DNA of 64,000 bases from Bradyrhizobium_A sp052115025 (GTDB lineage Bacteria; Pseudomonadota; Alphaproteobacteria; Rhizobiales; Xanthobacteraceae), in assembly GCF_052115025.1 (NCBI RefSeq), contig NZ_JBFRFW010000013.1:286423-350422 (forward strand), in the 5' to 3' direction. Under the pieces are notes generated by a model, which was given only the letters and a program-made list of their open reading frames with translations, had not been told where the DNA came from and did no database searches. Each line of letters starts with the position of its first letter. The first letter of the stretch is position 1. Position numbers and translations under genes: made by a program. Of this stretch, positions 1 to 8,411 are shown in pieces.

Positions 1-537
1 CTGATCACGACGCTGCATCTCGCAGGGCAGTTCTGTACGTTTCCCTATCTCGGTCCGCTGCTGGCACGTCTGACGCAGGCCAGCTCCACCACCATCGGTT
101 TCACGTTCCTCATCTTCGGTGCCTGTGGCTTTGTCGGCAATCTGGTGGCGATGCGGCTGGTCGGCCGGGTCGGCCCGTTCCGGACCTCGCTGATCTTCCT
201 TGGCGCGATGCTGTCCGGCAGCCTGGTGTGGGTGATCGGTGTCGACGCGGCGGCGCTGCCGCTGCTGCTGACCGCGAGCGTGCTGTGGGGGCTCGGCTTT
301 GCCGCGATCAATTCGATGCAGCAAACACGCCTGATCGGGGCCGCGCCGGCGTTCGCCAGCGCGGCCGTCGCACTCAACACCTCGATGGTGTATGTCGGGC
401 AGGCAGTCGGGTCGGCGATCGGCGGCAAGTTTTTCGAGCAGCAGCTGTTTCACGCCAACGGCTATGCCAGCGCGGCGTTCGTGCTGCTGGCGATCACGGT
501 TGCGTTCTTCACCCGTCCGGCGCCCGCAGTGGCATGA
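1..537 (+). CDS. MFS transporter, C-terminal part (truncated by window start)
   Basis: The frame is open from base 1, so the gene begins outside the window and 178 residues are visible. These form about five to six hydrophobic segments with short loops, including Gly/Ala-rich helices near residues 33-50, 62-82 and 85-105. A basic loop (MRLVGRVG) and small-residue helices match the C-terminal half of a DHA1-type major facilitator exporter. It would be an inner-membrane drug or sugar efflux protein. The substrate cannot be read from this half. A lipoprotein gene follows after 9 bases and may be co-transcribed. Confidence 0.8.
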   Translation: MITTLHLAGQFCTFPYLGPLLARLTQASSTTIGFTFLIFGACGFVGNLVAMRLVGRVGPFRTSLIFLGAMLSGSLVWVIGVDAAALPLLLTASVLWGLGFAAINSMQQTRLIGAAPAFASAAVALNTSMVYVGQAVGSAIGGKFFEQQLFHANGYASAAFVLLAITVAFFTRPAPAVA

Positions 538-546
538 GAGGGGACG

Positions 547-954
547 ATGCGAGCAGCGGCTGCGGCGGTGTGCATGGGGCTCGCATTGTCCGGTTGCGCG
601 GCGCTGCCGCCGGCCTGCGTGCCGCCCGCCAGCTCGATGGTGTCGGCGGAAATGCTGTTCGGCCGCAACATCGGCGACCGCATCGGCGTCAGCGATGCGG
701 CGTTCGCAGCTTTTACTGCACGCGAGATCTCGCCGCGCTTTCCCGACGGCCTCGCTGTGATCGACGCCGCCGGGCAGTGGCGTGACCGTGCACGCGGCGC
801 CCTGGTGCACGAACCCAGCAAGATCGTGCTGATCGTGTTCGCCGACGATTCCCATAAGCGCGCCGCGCTTGACGCCATCGCGGCGGCCTACAAGCGCGAC
901 TTTCACCAGCAGTCGGTGATGACGACGGTGCGCTCCGTCTGCGTCAGGTTCTAG
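547..954 (+). CDS. DUF3574-type lipoprotein
   Basis: This is a 135-residue protein with an N-terminal hydrophobic segment ending in a lipobox LSGC (Cys17), so it should be lipid-anchored and exported. The mature part carries an 'MLFGRNIGDRIGVSDAAF...FTAREISPRFPDG' type pattern followed by 'KIVLIVFADD', which I recognise as the DUF3574 family of small proteins with unknown function. It starts 9 bases after the MFS stop codon, suggesting one transcript. Function is unknown. Confidence 0.75.
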   Translation: MRAAAAAVCMGLALSGCAALPPACVPPASSMVSAEMLFGRNIGDRIGVSDAAFAAFTAREISPRFPDGLAVIDAAGQWRDRARGALVHEPSKIVLIVFADDSHKRAALDAIAAAYKRDFHQQSVMTTVRSVCVRF

Positions 955-979
955 CGGCGGGCCAACGCCGCGAGCAGCG

Positions 980-1339
980 TCACGGCTGCGGCGGTGTGTC
1001 GTCATTGACGCCGCGCCAGCGGCCGTAGCGCCAGGGCAGGAACCAGCGCGCGCCCGGCGGCGCCGCGGCCGGGACATTGTCGATCCCGGAGGTGCCGAAC
1101 GGCTGGCAGCGCAGCAGCCGCGCCAGCGTCATCCAGCCGCCGGCCCACAGCCCAAAACGCTCGATCGCCTCCTCGCCATAGGCCGAGCAGGTCGGCAAGT
1201 GGCGGCAGTGAAACCCGATCAGCGGCGACAGCGTGTAGCGATAGCCGAGGATCATGAGGCGCCCGGCGTTGCGCGGCAGCCGCCGGACCTGTTCCGCACA
1301 GGCCGGACAGTGGGACGAGAGTTTCATGACGGGCTTCAT
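980..1339 (-). CDS. yidD: YidD-type membrane protein insertion efficiency factor
   Basis: The 119-residue product starts at MKPVMK. A second Met four codons later is also possible. The family core spans residues 29-83: an amphipathic 'YRYTLSPLIGFHCRHLPTCS' helix region (Cys45 and Cys51, with the PTCS.Y motif at 49-53), then a second Cys at about 78 in a 'LLRCQPFG' motif. YidD proteins sit on the inner membrane and assist Sec/YidC insertion. The N-terminus carries a CPAC pair. Here the gene is not beside rnpA/yidC; it stands alone, convergent with the DUF3574 gene. The much longer open frame upstream in the same register lies over other genes and is not coding. Confidence 0.88.
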   Translation of the reverse strand: MKPVMKLSSHCPACAEQVRRLPRNAGRLMILGYRYTLSPLIGFHCRHLPTCSAYGEEAIERFGLWAGGWMTLARLLRCQPFGTSGIDNVPAAAPPGARWFLPWRYGRWRGVNDDTPPQP

Positions 1340-1624
1340 GGCGGCGGTGTCACCGGGCAGTGTGATGGTGCAGTGTCGTGGTGCAGTGTCGTGATGCAGT
1401 GTCATGGGGCGGCGTGCTGAAATCCGCGGCGCGGATCTGCCCGGTTCCAGTGCGGGGAACCGGTGGCTGCGGCCGGACAGTGGAAATATCGCAGGGTTGC
1501 GGCTGTGTCTCGCCAAAGTTCCATGGACGCGAATCCGGCCGGCGGCTACGCTTTTCACGACGGTCATATGACACGGCCACGGCCGTTCGGTACAGGCTGG
1601 CGGTGCCCTGCGAAAGGAATCGAT

Positions 1625-2506
1625 TTGGATCGCAACAGGCCGCGGGGATGTGGTGCATGGTGGCGCTTTGGCGCGGCGGCACTGCTGCTCGGCTGGCCGC
1701 TGGCGTGGAGCGCTTCGGCCGCCGCCGGTGAGACGCTCGAGGAGCGCAAGCTGCCGATGCATTTCGTCTGGCACGATCGCGTGACCCTCGCCACTGACGA
1801 CAGCTGCGGTCGGGCGTGCAGGGGGCTGGTTGCGGCCGTGGGCACCGTCACCAGCGAGACGCCGCAGGCGTTCGCCGATTTCGCCGCGGGGCACGACCTG
1901 CGCGGCGCCACCATGGTGCTCGATTCCAGCGGCGGCTCGGTGCTCGATGCGATCGCGCTGGGTCGGCAATGGCGCACACTCGGCCTCACCACCACGGTCG
2001 GCGTCGTGACGGAAGTCCGCGACAGTGGCGAGGCGCGGGTCGGCATCGTTGCCGATGCCTACTGCGAATCGATGTGCGTGTTCCTGCTGCTGTCGGGCGT
2101 GTCGCGGCATGTCCCGGACGCGGCCCATGTTCGCGTCCATCAGATCTGGATGGGCGACCGTGCCGACGATGCCAGGGCCGCGAGCTACACCGCGCAGGAC
2201 ATCATGATCATCGAGCGGGATATCGGCCGGCTCACCGGCTACACCGTCGAGATGGGGGGCTCCGGTGATCTCCTGGCGCTCGCGCTCAGCGTGCCGCCCT
2301 GGGAGCCGTTGCGCGAACTGACGCCCGCTGAGCTGCAGCTCACCAATGTCGTGACCGGTGCGGCTGTTGCGGCGATGCGGCCGGGTGCGTCGCCGGGGCA
2401 GGATCATGCCCCCTTGCCGGCGGCCGACAGCGCCGCCGCGATCAGCTCGACCAGGACCGCCGAGGCCGGCGGCCCGACCGGCGCGGCACGGGCGGCGCCG
2501 CGCTGA
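1625..2506 (+). CDS. Secreted ClpP/crotonase-fold protein (COG3904-like)
   Basis: I chose a TTG start because an AAGGA ribosome site lies at 1614-1618, six bases upstream, and it places a clean signal peptide (GAAALLLGWPLAWSASA) at the N-terminus; an ATG at 1568 is the alternative. The roughly 293-residue product has the pattern of predicted periplasmic COG3904 proteins: a 'MVLDSSGGSVLDAIALGRQWR' segment and later 'ADAYCESMCVFLLLSGVSRHV', which in this fold carries the serine-like active-site region. The C-terminal 50 residues are low-complexity Ala/Pro/Arg. Activity is unproven. Confidence 0.72.
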   Translation: MDRNRPRGCGAWWRFGAAALLLGWPLAWSASAAAGETLEERKLPMHFVWHDRVTLATDDSCGRACRGLVAAVGTVTSETPQAFADFAAGHDLRGATMVLDSSGGSVLDAIALGRQWRTLGLTTTVGVVTEVRDSGEARVGIVADAYCESMCVFLLLSGVSRHVPDAAHVRVHQIWMGDRADDARAASYTAQDIMIIERDIGRLTGYTVEMGGSGDLLALALSVPPWEPLRELTPAELQLTNVVTGAAVAAMRPGASPGQDHAPLPAADSAAAISSTRTAEAGGPTGAARAAPR

Positions 2507-2570
2507 CGATCCCGTTCCAGGCCGCGATGCCAGCGAGATCGATGGTGCGGATCGATCGCGCGGACGAGAT

Positions 2571-3035
2571 TCAGCCGTGCGCAGCTGGGTCGGCGGACGT
2601 GCGGTCCGACCTTGCTTCGACCTGGCCGATGGCGTCCACCACCGCGTCGAAGGTGAGCAGGGTCGAGGCATGGCGCGCCTTGTAGTCGCGCACCGGCTCG
2701 AGCACGGCGATGTCGGCCCACTTGCCCTGTGGCGGCGCGCCGTTCTCCTTGAGCATCCTGCGCACGGTCTCGCGCAGCTCGCGGAGCTCGGCCGCATTGG
2801 AGCCAATCACATGGCGCGCCATGATCGAGGACGAGGCCTGGCCGAGCGCACAGGCTTTCACGTCATGGGCGAAGTCGGTCACCACCGGGCCGTCCATCTT
2901 GATGTCGACCTTGACGGTCGAGCCGCACAGCTTGGAGTGGGCGGTGGCGCTGGCATCCGGCGCCTCGAGCCGCCCGAGCCGGGGGATGTTGCCCGCCAGC
3001 TCGATGATTTTCTTGTTGTAGACGTCGTTCAGCAT
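2571..3035 (-). CDS. IscU/NifU-like iron-sulfur cluster scaffold protein
   Basis: The 154-residue protein has the IscU/SufU fold signature: 'LGRLEAPDASA', Cys37 in KLCGSTV and Cys62 in KACALGQASSSI. The third ligand position, normally a Cys near residue 118-122, reads 'KARHASTLL' with no Cys. This variant of the family therefore has two of the three conserved cysteines. It lies divergently 294 bases from folE and far from any isc/suf genes in this window. A cluster-assembly or sulfur-transfer role is inferred from the family. Confidence 0.8.
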   Translation of the reverse strand: MLNDVYNKKIIELAGNIPRLGRLEAPDASATAHSKLCGSTVKVDIKMDGPVVTDFAHDVKACALGQASSSIMARHVIGSNAAELRELRETVRRMLKENGAPPQGKWADIAVLEPVRDYKARHASTLLTFDAVVDAIGQVEARSDRTSADPAAHG

Positions 3036-3214
3036 GGCCGCATATGACCCCTGCGGGGCCGGCCTTGGCGGGCCCCATAGCCTATCCTATATATGTACCG
3101 GGTCGCAGGAATAAACCCGTCCGCTTCCCCCAAGGGCCGGAAAAAGAGAATTTCTTCCGGAGCTTGTGATGATATGGGTGACGGTGATGTCGGGCTGGCC
3201 CGATATCCGGTTTT

Positions 3215-3247
3215 GACTTGGACTTGTTTGGACTTGTTTGGACTTGT
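3215..3247. repeat. Tandem 10-bp repeat upstream of folE
   Basis: The unit GACTTGTTTG (variants GACTTG and GACTTGTGGC) occurs about three and a half times in exact 10-bp phase between the divergent scaffold gene and folE. The period is close to one helical turn, so same-face binding of a protein is possible. It could equally be slipped-strand expansion. Confidence 0.7.
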
Positions 3248-3329
3248 GGCGTCCGGTGGCCGACAGGCCGTTGCGGCGACCCGGTGACACTCCCGGTCCG
3301 CAGGATGGGCCGGTCGAACGGAGAGCTGA

Positions 3330-3992
3330 ATGGACGCGATCATCAAGCCGCTGCGCACCAATCCGCCGTCGGAAATCCCGGCCGCGGAGTTTCAGGCGTC
3401 GGCGATCCAGGCCGACCTGCCGCGCCCCTCGCGCGAGGAGGCAGAAGCGGCGGTCAAAACACTGCTTGCCTATATCGGCGAGAACCCGGCGCGCGAGGGC
3501 CTGCTCGACACGCCGCGCCGCGTCGTCGAGGCCTATGACGAACTGTTCCAGGGCTATCACCTGTGCCCGGCCGAAGTGCTCAACCGCACCTTCGGCGAGA
3601 CCGCCGGCTACGATGATTTCGTGCTGGTGCGCGATATCAGTTTCCATTCGCATTGCGAGCATCACATGATGCCGTTCTACGGTCGGGCGCATATCGCCTA
3701 CACGCCGGTGGAGCGGGTCATCGGGCTGTCCAAGCTGGCGCGGCTGGTCGATATCTTCGCCCACCGCCTGCAGACCCAGGAGCACCTCACGGCGCAGATC
3801 GCGGGCGCGATCGACACCGTGCTGAAGCCGCGCGGCGTTGCGGTGCTGGTCGAGGCCGAGCACACCTGCATGTCGGTGCGCGGCATCGCCAAGGACGGCG
3901 CCAAGACCATCACCACGCGCTTCACCGGCCTGTTCCGCAACAACCCGGACGAGCAGAATCGCTTCCTGAGCCTGGTGCGCGACCAGCGCTGA
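3330..3992 (+). CDS. folE: GTP cyclohydrolase I
   Basis: This enzyme converts GTP to 7,8-dihydroneopterin triphosphate, the first step of folate biosynthesis. The 220-residue product has all zinc and active-site residues: Cys109 and His111/His112 in SHCEHHMMPF, and His178/Cys180 in EAEHTCMSVRG. An N-terminal extension of about 40 residues precedes the core, as is common in alphaproteobacteria. An AGAGCTGA ribosome site precedes the ATG. hisI follows after 134 bases on the same strand. Length and motifs are full. Confidence 0.97.
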   Translation: MDAIIKPLRTNPPSEIPAAEFQASAIQADLPRPSREEAEAAVKTLLAYIGENPAREGLLDTPRRVVEAYDELFQGYHLCPAEVLNRTFGETAGYDDFVLVRDISFHSHCEHHMMPFYGRAHIAYTPVERVIGLSKLARLVDIFAHRLQTQEHLTAQIAGAIDTVLKPRGVAVLVEAEHTCMSVRGIAKDGAKTITTRFTGLFRNNPDEQNRFLSLVRDQR

Positions 3993-4126
3993 GTTCAGCG
4001 CCTCGCAATCTCGCTGGCTTTCGATATCGGCGCCGGCGGTCGTCCGCCGCGCCGTTTCATGCCATCCTGTCGTCCTTCTTTCCCCTGCACGCGCGGTGCA
4101 TCGCCGGCCGCGCAAAGGATTCCGCC

Positions 4127-4576
4127 GTGAGCGCTCCGTCACCCCAAGGCACCGTCAACGAGATCGAGGAAGGCCTCGCGCTGCGGCCGAAGTTCGACGC
4201 CGCCGGCCTCGTCACCTGTGTCACCACCGATGCCGCGACCGGCGAGGTGCTGATGGTTGCCCATATGAACGACGAGGCGCTGCGGCGCACGGTCGAGAGC
4301 GGCGAGGCGTGGTACTACAGCCGCTCGCGCGGCAAGCTGTGGCGCAAGGGCGAGAGCTCCGGCCATGTCCAGCGCGTGGTCGAGATGCGCGTCGACTGCG
4401 ATCAGGACGCGGTCTGGATCCGGGTCGAGCAGGCCGGCGGCGCCGCCTGCCACACCGGCCGGCACTCCTGCTTCTACCGCGCCGTGGGCAAGGGAGCGGA
4501 TGGCGCGCCGGCGCTGAGCTTCGTCTCGGCCGAGCGGTTGTTCGATCCCGCCGCCGTCTACAAGCCGCGGGGCTGA
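4127..4576 (+). CDS. hisI: Phosphoribosyl-AMP cyclohydrolase
   Basis: The third step of histidine biosynthesis, opening the purine ring of phosphoribosyl-AMP. The GTG start is preceded by AAAGGA at 4114-4119, and the longer open frame upstream overlaps folE, so it is rejected. The 149-residue product carries the CDQDAVW motif (Asp90, Cys91, Asp92) for metal binding plus Cys108 and Cys115 in 'ACHTGRHSC'. It is a stand-alone HisI without the HisE domain. Confidence 0.95.
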   Translation: MSAPSPQGTVNEIEEGLALRPKFDAAGLVTCVTTDAATGEVLMVAHMNDEALRRTVESGEAWYYSRSRGKLWRKGESSGHVQRVVEMRVDCDQDAVWIRVEQAGGAACHTGRHSCFYRAVGKGADGAPALSFVSAERLFDPAAVYKPRG

Positions 4577-4628
4577 CGGTCTCCGGTCCGGCGCCGTGGC
4601 CCGGACGTTCGGTACCCGGATGCGGCCG

Positions 4629-4643
4629 TTAACTCTTCATTAA
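4629..4643. promoter_or_regulatory. Candidate CtrA box TTAA-N7-TTAA
   Basis: A full TTAA-N7-TTAA match lies 67 bases before the lytic transglycosylase ATG. This is the recognition pattern of the alphaproteobacterial cell-cycle regulator CtrA, which often controls flagellar and cell-wall genes. In GC-rich DNA two correctly spaced TTAA words are rare, but a single site is not proof. Confidence 0.5.
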
Positions 4644-4709
4644 CCATGTTTTGCGCAAGCTTCGGGATGGCCGGGGAGGCCAGGGGCGCCGGGGGAGCGG
4701 GCACCTGAC

Positions 4710-5705
4710 ATGACGATCGACACCACCAGCCTTGCGGCGGGCTTCGAGTCCGTGCGGGCGCGGATCACGAGCGCGATCCGGCAGGCCGCCGACGCGACGG
4801 GTGCGAGCTTCGAATACCTGCTCTCGGCCGCCAAAATGGAATCCAACCTCGACCCCGGCGCGTCGTCGTCGACGTCGTCGGCGAAGGGGCTCTATCAATT
4901 CATCGAGCAGACCTGGCTCGGCACGGTCAAGGAAGCCGGCCCCTCGCTCGGCTACGGCAAGTATGCCGACGCCATCACCAAGTCGGCGTCCGGCACCTAT
5001 TCGGTCAGCGACCCGGCGACGCGCGACGAGATCCTCAAGCTGCGCGACGATCCCGCGGTGAACGCGGCGATGGCCGGCGTGCTCACCCAGTCCAACAGCT
5101 TCAAGCTCACCGGCGCGCTCGGCCGCCGGCCGAGCGACGGCGAACTCTACATCGCCCATTTCATGGGGGCGGGCGGTGCCGCCAAGCTGATCAATGCGGC
5201 GCAGGATTCGCCGCGCGCCGACGCGACGCAGATGTTTCCCAATGCCGCCGCGGCGAATCGGCCGATCTTCTACGATCGCAACGGCAGTGCGCGCAGCGTG
5301 TCCGAGGTCTATTCCGTGCTGACTACGCGCTACGCCAATGCGGTCAACGCGCCGTCGACCCAGGCGGCGCTCGCAGCGCTCGGCGGCTCACCGTCCGGGG
5401 GCGCCGCGGCGCCGCAGGCGGACAACGCGGTCTTCCTTTCCGGTTTTCCGCAGACGCAGCAGGCTGCAACGAATGTTGCGGCCGCGCCCGCCGGTGTGGC
5501 GTCGTCGCAGGAGCCGCCGATGCCGCGGCCGACCTTCCGCTCGCTCTATCAGGCCGGCGACCGGCCCGAGCCGGTGTCCACGGTGGTGCAGGCATTGTGG
5601 GGCAACAACACCGCGAGCGCGGATCCCGTCCAGGGGGCAGCCGCCGCCAATGCGCCGCAGCCGCTCGACCTGTTCAGCGACCGCTCCGGCCGCTTCAGCA
5701 GCTGA
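4710..5705 (+). CDS. Lytic transglycosylase (SLT domain), flagella/cell-wall type
   Basis: The 331-residue protein carries a goose-lysozyme-like SLT region: the predicted catalytic Glu44 in 'LLSAAKMESNLDP', 'SAKGLYQFIEQTWLGTVK' around residues 57-74, and 'GELYIAHFMGAGGAAKLI' around 141-158. It would cleave the MurNAc-GlcNAc bond of peptidoglycan. There is no obvious signal peptide, so export may use a flagellar or other route. The C-terminal third is Ala/Pro-rich and low in complexity. A CtrA-type box lies just upstream. Confidence 0.85.
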   Translation: MTIDTTSLAAGFESVRARITSAIRQAADATGASFEYLLSAAKMESNLDPGASSSTSSAKGLYQFIEQTWLGTVKEAGPSLGYGKYADAITKSASGTYSVSDPATRDEILKLRDDPAVNAAMAGVLTQSNSFKLTGALGRRPSDGELYIAHFMGAGGAAKLINAAQDSPRADATQMFPNAAAANRPIFYDRNGSARSVSEVYSVLTTRYANAVNAPSTQAALAALGGSPSGGAAAPQADNAVFLSGFPQTQQAATNVAAAPAGVASSQEPPMPRPTFRSLYQAGDRPEPVSTVVQALWGNNTASADPVQGAAAANAPQPLDLFSDRSGRFSS

Positions 5706-5850
5706 CGAACGCTCGGCGGCTTTCCGTCGGTTAACAAAACATCAATCAATGCAGGCGGTTATGGTGAACGCTTTGTTAAGCGTCGTGGTTTATTTTGCTT
5801 AAACGGCACCACGACGGTGCAGGTCAAGTTGCGTAAGGCCGGCAGAGCAT

Positions 5851-7029
5851 ATGATCGTTCGGCAGTTCATCAGTTGGGTCAGGACAGCTCCCCCAGGGGA
5901 GCGCGCGGAAGCCACACGGGCATTGGCCCGGGCCTGGCTGGTTTCCGATCTTTCGGACGATGATCGCGCGGCCGCCGAGGGCGCGTTGCTGATGCTGCTG
6001 GACGACGGCTCGCCGCTCGTCCGCCAGGCGATGGCGGAGGTGTTTGCCCGCAGCGTCGAGGCCCCGCCGGCCATCGTGCAGGCGCTGTCGCTCGATCAGG
6101 CCTCGGTGGCGCTGCCGATCCTCGAACATTCACAGCTGCTGATCGATGCCGATCTCGTCGACCTCGTCGCCACCGGCTGCGCCGAGGTGCAGGGGGCGAT
6201 CGCGCGCCGTGCCGGCCTGCCGGCATCGCTGTGCGCCGCCATCGCCGAAGTCGGGCAGGCGGCCGCGACCCTCGAATTGATCGAGAATCCCACGACGGCG
6301 CTGCCGGCATTCTCGCTGCACCGGATCGCCGAGCGCCACGGCCATCTCGCCGCGGTTCGCGAGGCGCTGCTGGCGCGCGCTGATCTGCCGTCCTCGACCC
6401 GGCTCGCGCTGGTGGCAAAACTCTCCGACACCCTGGTGCAGTTCGTCACCGCCCGCAACTGGCTCTCCGCCGATCGCGCCGCCCGCGTCGCGGCGGAGGC
6501 GAATGAGCGCTCCACCGTCACCATCGCGGCGCGCTCGCGCGGCGACGACATGCGCGATCTCGTCGGCCATCTGCGCGCCACGGGCCAGCTCAATGCCGGC
6601 CTGATCCTGCGCGCGCTGCTGTCGGGCAACCTCGCGCTGTTCGATGCGGCGCTGGTCGAGCTGTCGGGACTGCCGCAGAGCCGCGTCACCGCGCTGATCG
6701 ACGATCGCGGCGGTGCGGGGCTGACCGCGCTGCTGACGCGGGCCGGCTTCCCGAAGTCGACCTTCGGCGCATTCCGCGCCGCGGTGGAGGCGCTGCACGA
6801 GGTCGGCTTCGTCGGCAGCATCGAGGGCATGACGCGGCTGCGCCGCCGCATGGTCGAGCGCGTGCTGACGCAGTGTGCGACGGACAGCTCCGAGGCGACC
6901 GAGCCGCTGCTGATCCTGCTGCGCCGCTTCTCCACCGAATCGGCGCGCGAGGAGGCGCGCCTGTTCTGTGACGAGCTGGTGGCGAGCCGCGAAGCTGTGC
7001 CGCTGCACGACGATCTGATCGCCGCCTGA
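5851..7029 (+). CDS. DUF2336 domain protein
   Basis: The 392-residue, largely helical protein has HEAT-like repeats ('SDDDRAAAEGALLMLLDDGSPLVRQAMAEVFARSVEAPPAIVQALS') that match the DUF2336 family found in Rhizobiales and Caulobacter. It has no signal peptide and is probably cytoplasmic. It sits between a CtrA-box transglycosylase and a convergent Hpt/response-regulator pair, which hints at a signalling or cell-cycle link. Function is unknown. Confidence 0.8.
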   Translation: MIVRQFISWVRTAPPGERAEATRALARAWLVSDLSDDDRAAAEGALLMLLDDGSPLVRQAMAEVFARSVEAPPAIVQALSLDQASVALPILEHSQLLIDADLVDLVATGCAEVQGAIARRAGLPASLCAAIAEVGQAAATLELIENPTTALPAFSLHRIAERHGHLAAVREALLARADLPSSTRLALVAKLSDTLVQFVTARNWLSADRAARVAAEANERSTVTIAARSRGDDMRDLVGHLRATGQLNAGLILRALLSGNLALFDAALVELSGLPQSRVTALIDDRGGAGLTALLTRAGFPKSTFGAFRAAVEALHEVGFVGSIEGMTRLRRRMVERVLTQCATDSSEATEPLLILLRRFSTESAREEARLFCDELVASREAVPLHDDLIAA

Positions 7030-7144
7030 GGCTTTTGACCTTCAGTCGAAGCACGCCACCGGATTTCTCTGGTGGCGGGCTTCGCTGTCCGGGGCGATGT
7101 CGAGTGTCAGGAGGTCGCGTGCCGCGATCCCGCCCGCGGCAGGC

Positions 7145-7723
7145 TCAAGCCGACGGCACGATGCTCGGGGCGAGGATCGCTTCCAGGTGTTCGGGGCGGT
7201 TGCGGTTGGCCTCGATCAGGAACTTGTCGGCGAGGCCGCGCAGTTGCCGGCTCAACTCGTCCGCCATGCCCATCCGGTCGATCCGGCTGTGTTCGCGCAC
7301 GATCGCCTGGATGGCGCTGACATGGTGGCTGACGAGGTCGAGCGGGGCCTTGTCCAGATCGGGGGCGTGCTCCATCAGGCGGCACAGGCTCTCTGCGGCG
7401 GCGGCCGCGATCGGGTAGCCGAAGGTCGCCGCGTCGCCCTTGATGTCGTGCGCGGCACGGAAGAATTCCTCGCGCACCGCCGGCGTGAAGCCCTGCTTCA
7501 GCACGGCGACATGGGCCGCGGCGAGGCGGTCGCATTCGACCAGCATCCAGTCGCCGAACTCGCCCGACAGTCCTGCCAGGGCCCGTTCGGCGCGCGCCAC
7601 CGGATCATCGGGATCGGTGTCGGGGGCGCGGCGCAGCGCGCCGCGCAGCGGGTTCGGCTGGGTGATCACCTGGTAATCGGGAAAGGTCTCGACCTTGAGA
7701 GAGGCGGGCTTGTCGGCGGACAT
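7145..7723 (-). CDS. Hpt (histidine phosphotransfer) domain protein
   Basis: The 192-residue protein contains an Hpt four-helix domain with the phospho-accepting His92 in 'FFRAAHDIKGDAATFGYP'. Start ATG at 7723 has AGGGA upstream. It ends only 20 bases after the response regulator stop on the same strand, so the two form an operon and are probable phosphorelay partners. No histidine kinase is encoded nearby. Confidence 0.87.
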   Translation of the reverse strand: MSADKPASLKVETFPDYQVITQPNPLRGALRRAPDTDPDDPVARAERALAGLSGEFGDWMLVECDRLAAAHVAVLKQGFTPAVREEFFRAAHDIKGDAATFGYPIAAAAAESLCRLMEHAPDLDKAPLDLVSHHVSAIQAIVREHSRIDRMGMADELSRQLRGLADKFLIEANRNRPEHLEAILAPSIVPSA

Positions 7724-7743
7724 GGTGATCCCTCGCGGTGGCG

Positions 7744-8289
7744 TCAGGTCGTGATGCGCGCTTTGGCGATCAGCGCCGATTGCGGCATGATCTCCGCCTT
7801 GCCGCCGTTGCGGCGCTCGGGGCCGATATAGGCACTGTTGGTGTTGCGCCGGCGGTCCGGGCCGAAATAGTTCTTGGTGCGGATGAACGGCCGCGGGTGG
7901 GCCACGACGCTGAGGATGCGCTGATAGAGCGCCTTCGCCGAGATCGGCTTGGCCAGGAATTCGGTGACGCCGGCATCGCGCGCCACCATGACGCGGCGCT
8001 TCTCCGAATGGCCTGTCAGCATGATGATCGGCACATAGGGATTGCCGATGGCGTCCGGCTGGCGAATGATCTGCGTCAGCTCGAGGCCGTCGAAAATCGG
8101 CATCGCCCAGTCGCAGATCAGGATGTCGGGCGCCGAATGGCTGTACATCTCGAGCGCGGTCGCACCGTCCTCGGCCTCGTAGACTTCGCGCGCGCCGAAC
8201 GAGTGCAGCAGCGTGCGCAGGATGCGCCGCATGTGCGGATTGTCGTCGCAGATCAGAAATCGCAGCTTGTTGAAATCGATGCGAATCAT
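7744..8289 (-). CDS. Single-domain response regulator (REC) with basic tail
   Basis: The receiver domain occupies residues 8-125: acidic pocket Asp15/Asp16, phospho-acceptor Asp60 in 'LICDWAMP', Thr92 and Lys114. A tail of about 55 residues follows with 'GPDRRR' and 'GPERRNGG' motifs and no DNA-binding domain. A GTG nine codons upstream (8316) is an alternative start; I prefer the ATG because the family begins with 'IDFNKLRFLICDD'. It is co-transcribed with the Hpt gene downstream. Confidence 0.87.
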   Translation of the reverse strand: MIRIDFNKLRFLICDDNPHMRRILRTLLHSFGAREVYEAEDGATALEMYSHSAPDILICDWAMPIFDGLELTQIIRQPDAIGNPYVPIIMLTGHSEKRRVMVARDAGVTEFLAKPISAKALYQRILSVVAHPRPFIRTKNYFGPDRRRNTNSAYIGPERRNGGKAEIMPQSALIAKARITT

Positions 8290-8411
8290 GGCGCGGCTCG
8301 GGGCGGGAACCGCCACCCTGGAACGGAATACACGTGCCGTTAACTATAAGTGCCGCAGCGTTAATGAAACGTTGCGGGGAGAGCGTCGAGGTCTCCGGCG
8401 CGGCGGCCTGA

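Noticed and set aside
980..2806. 608-codon minus-strand frame ending in yidD
   Set aside because: Only the last 119 codons match a family; the rest lies over two other real genes and is low in complexity from GC-rich antisense.
3215..3247. CRISPR-like array at the decamer repeats
   Set aside because: Units are contiguous 10-mers with no spacers; no cas genes in the window.
4060..4130. Leader peptide before hisI
   Set aside because: The short frame has no His codon run and no terminator hairpin follows.
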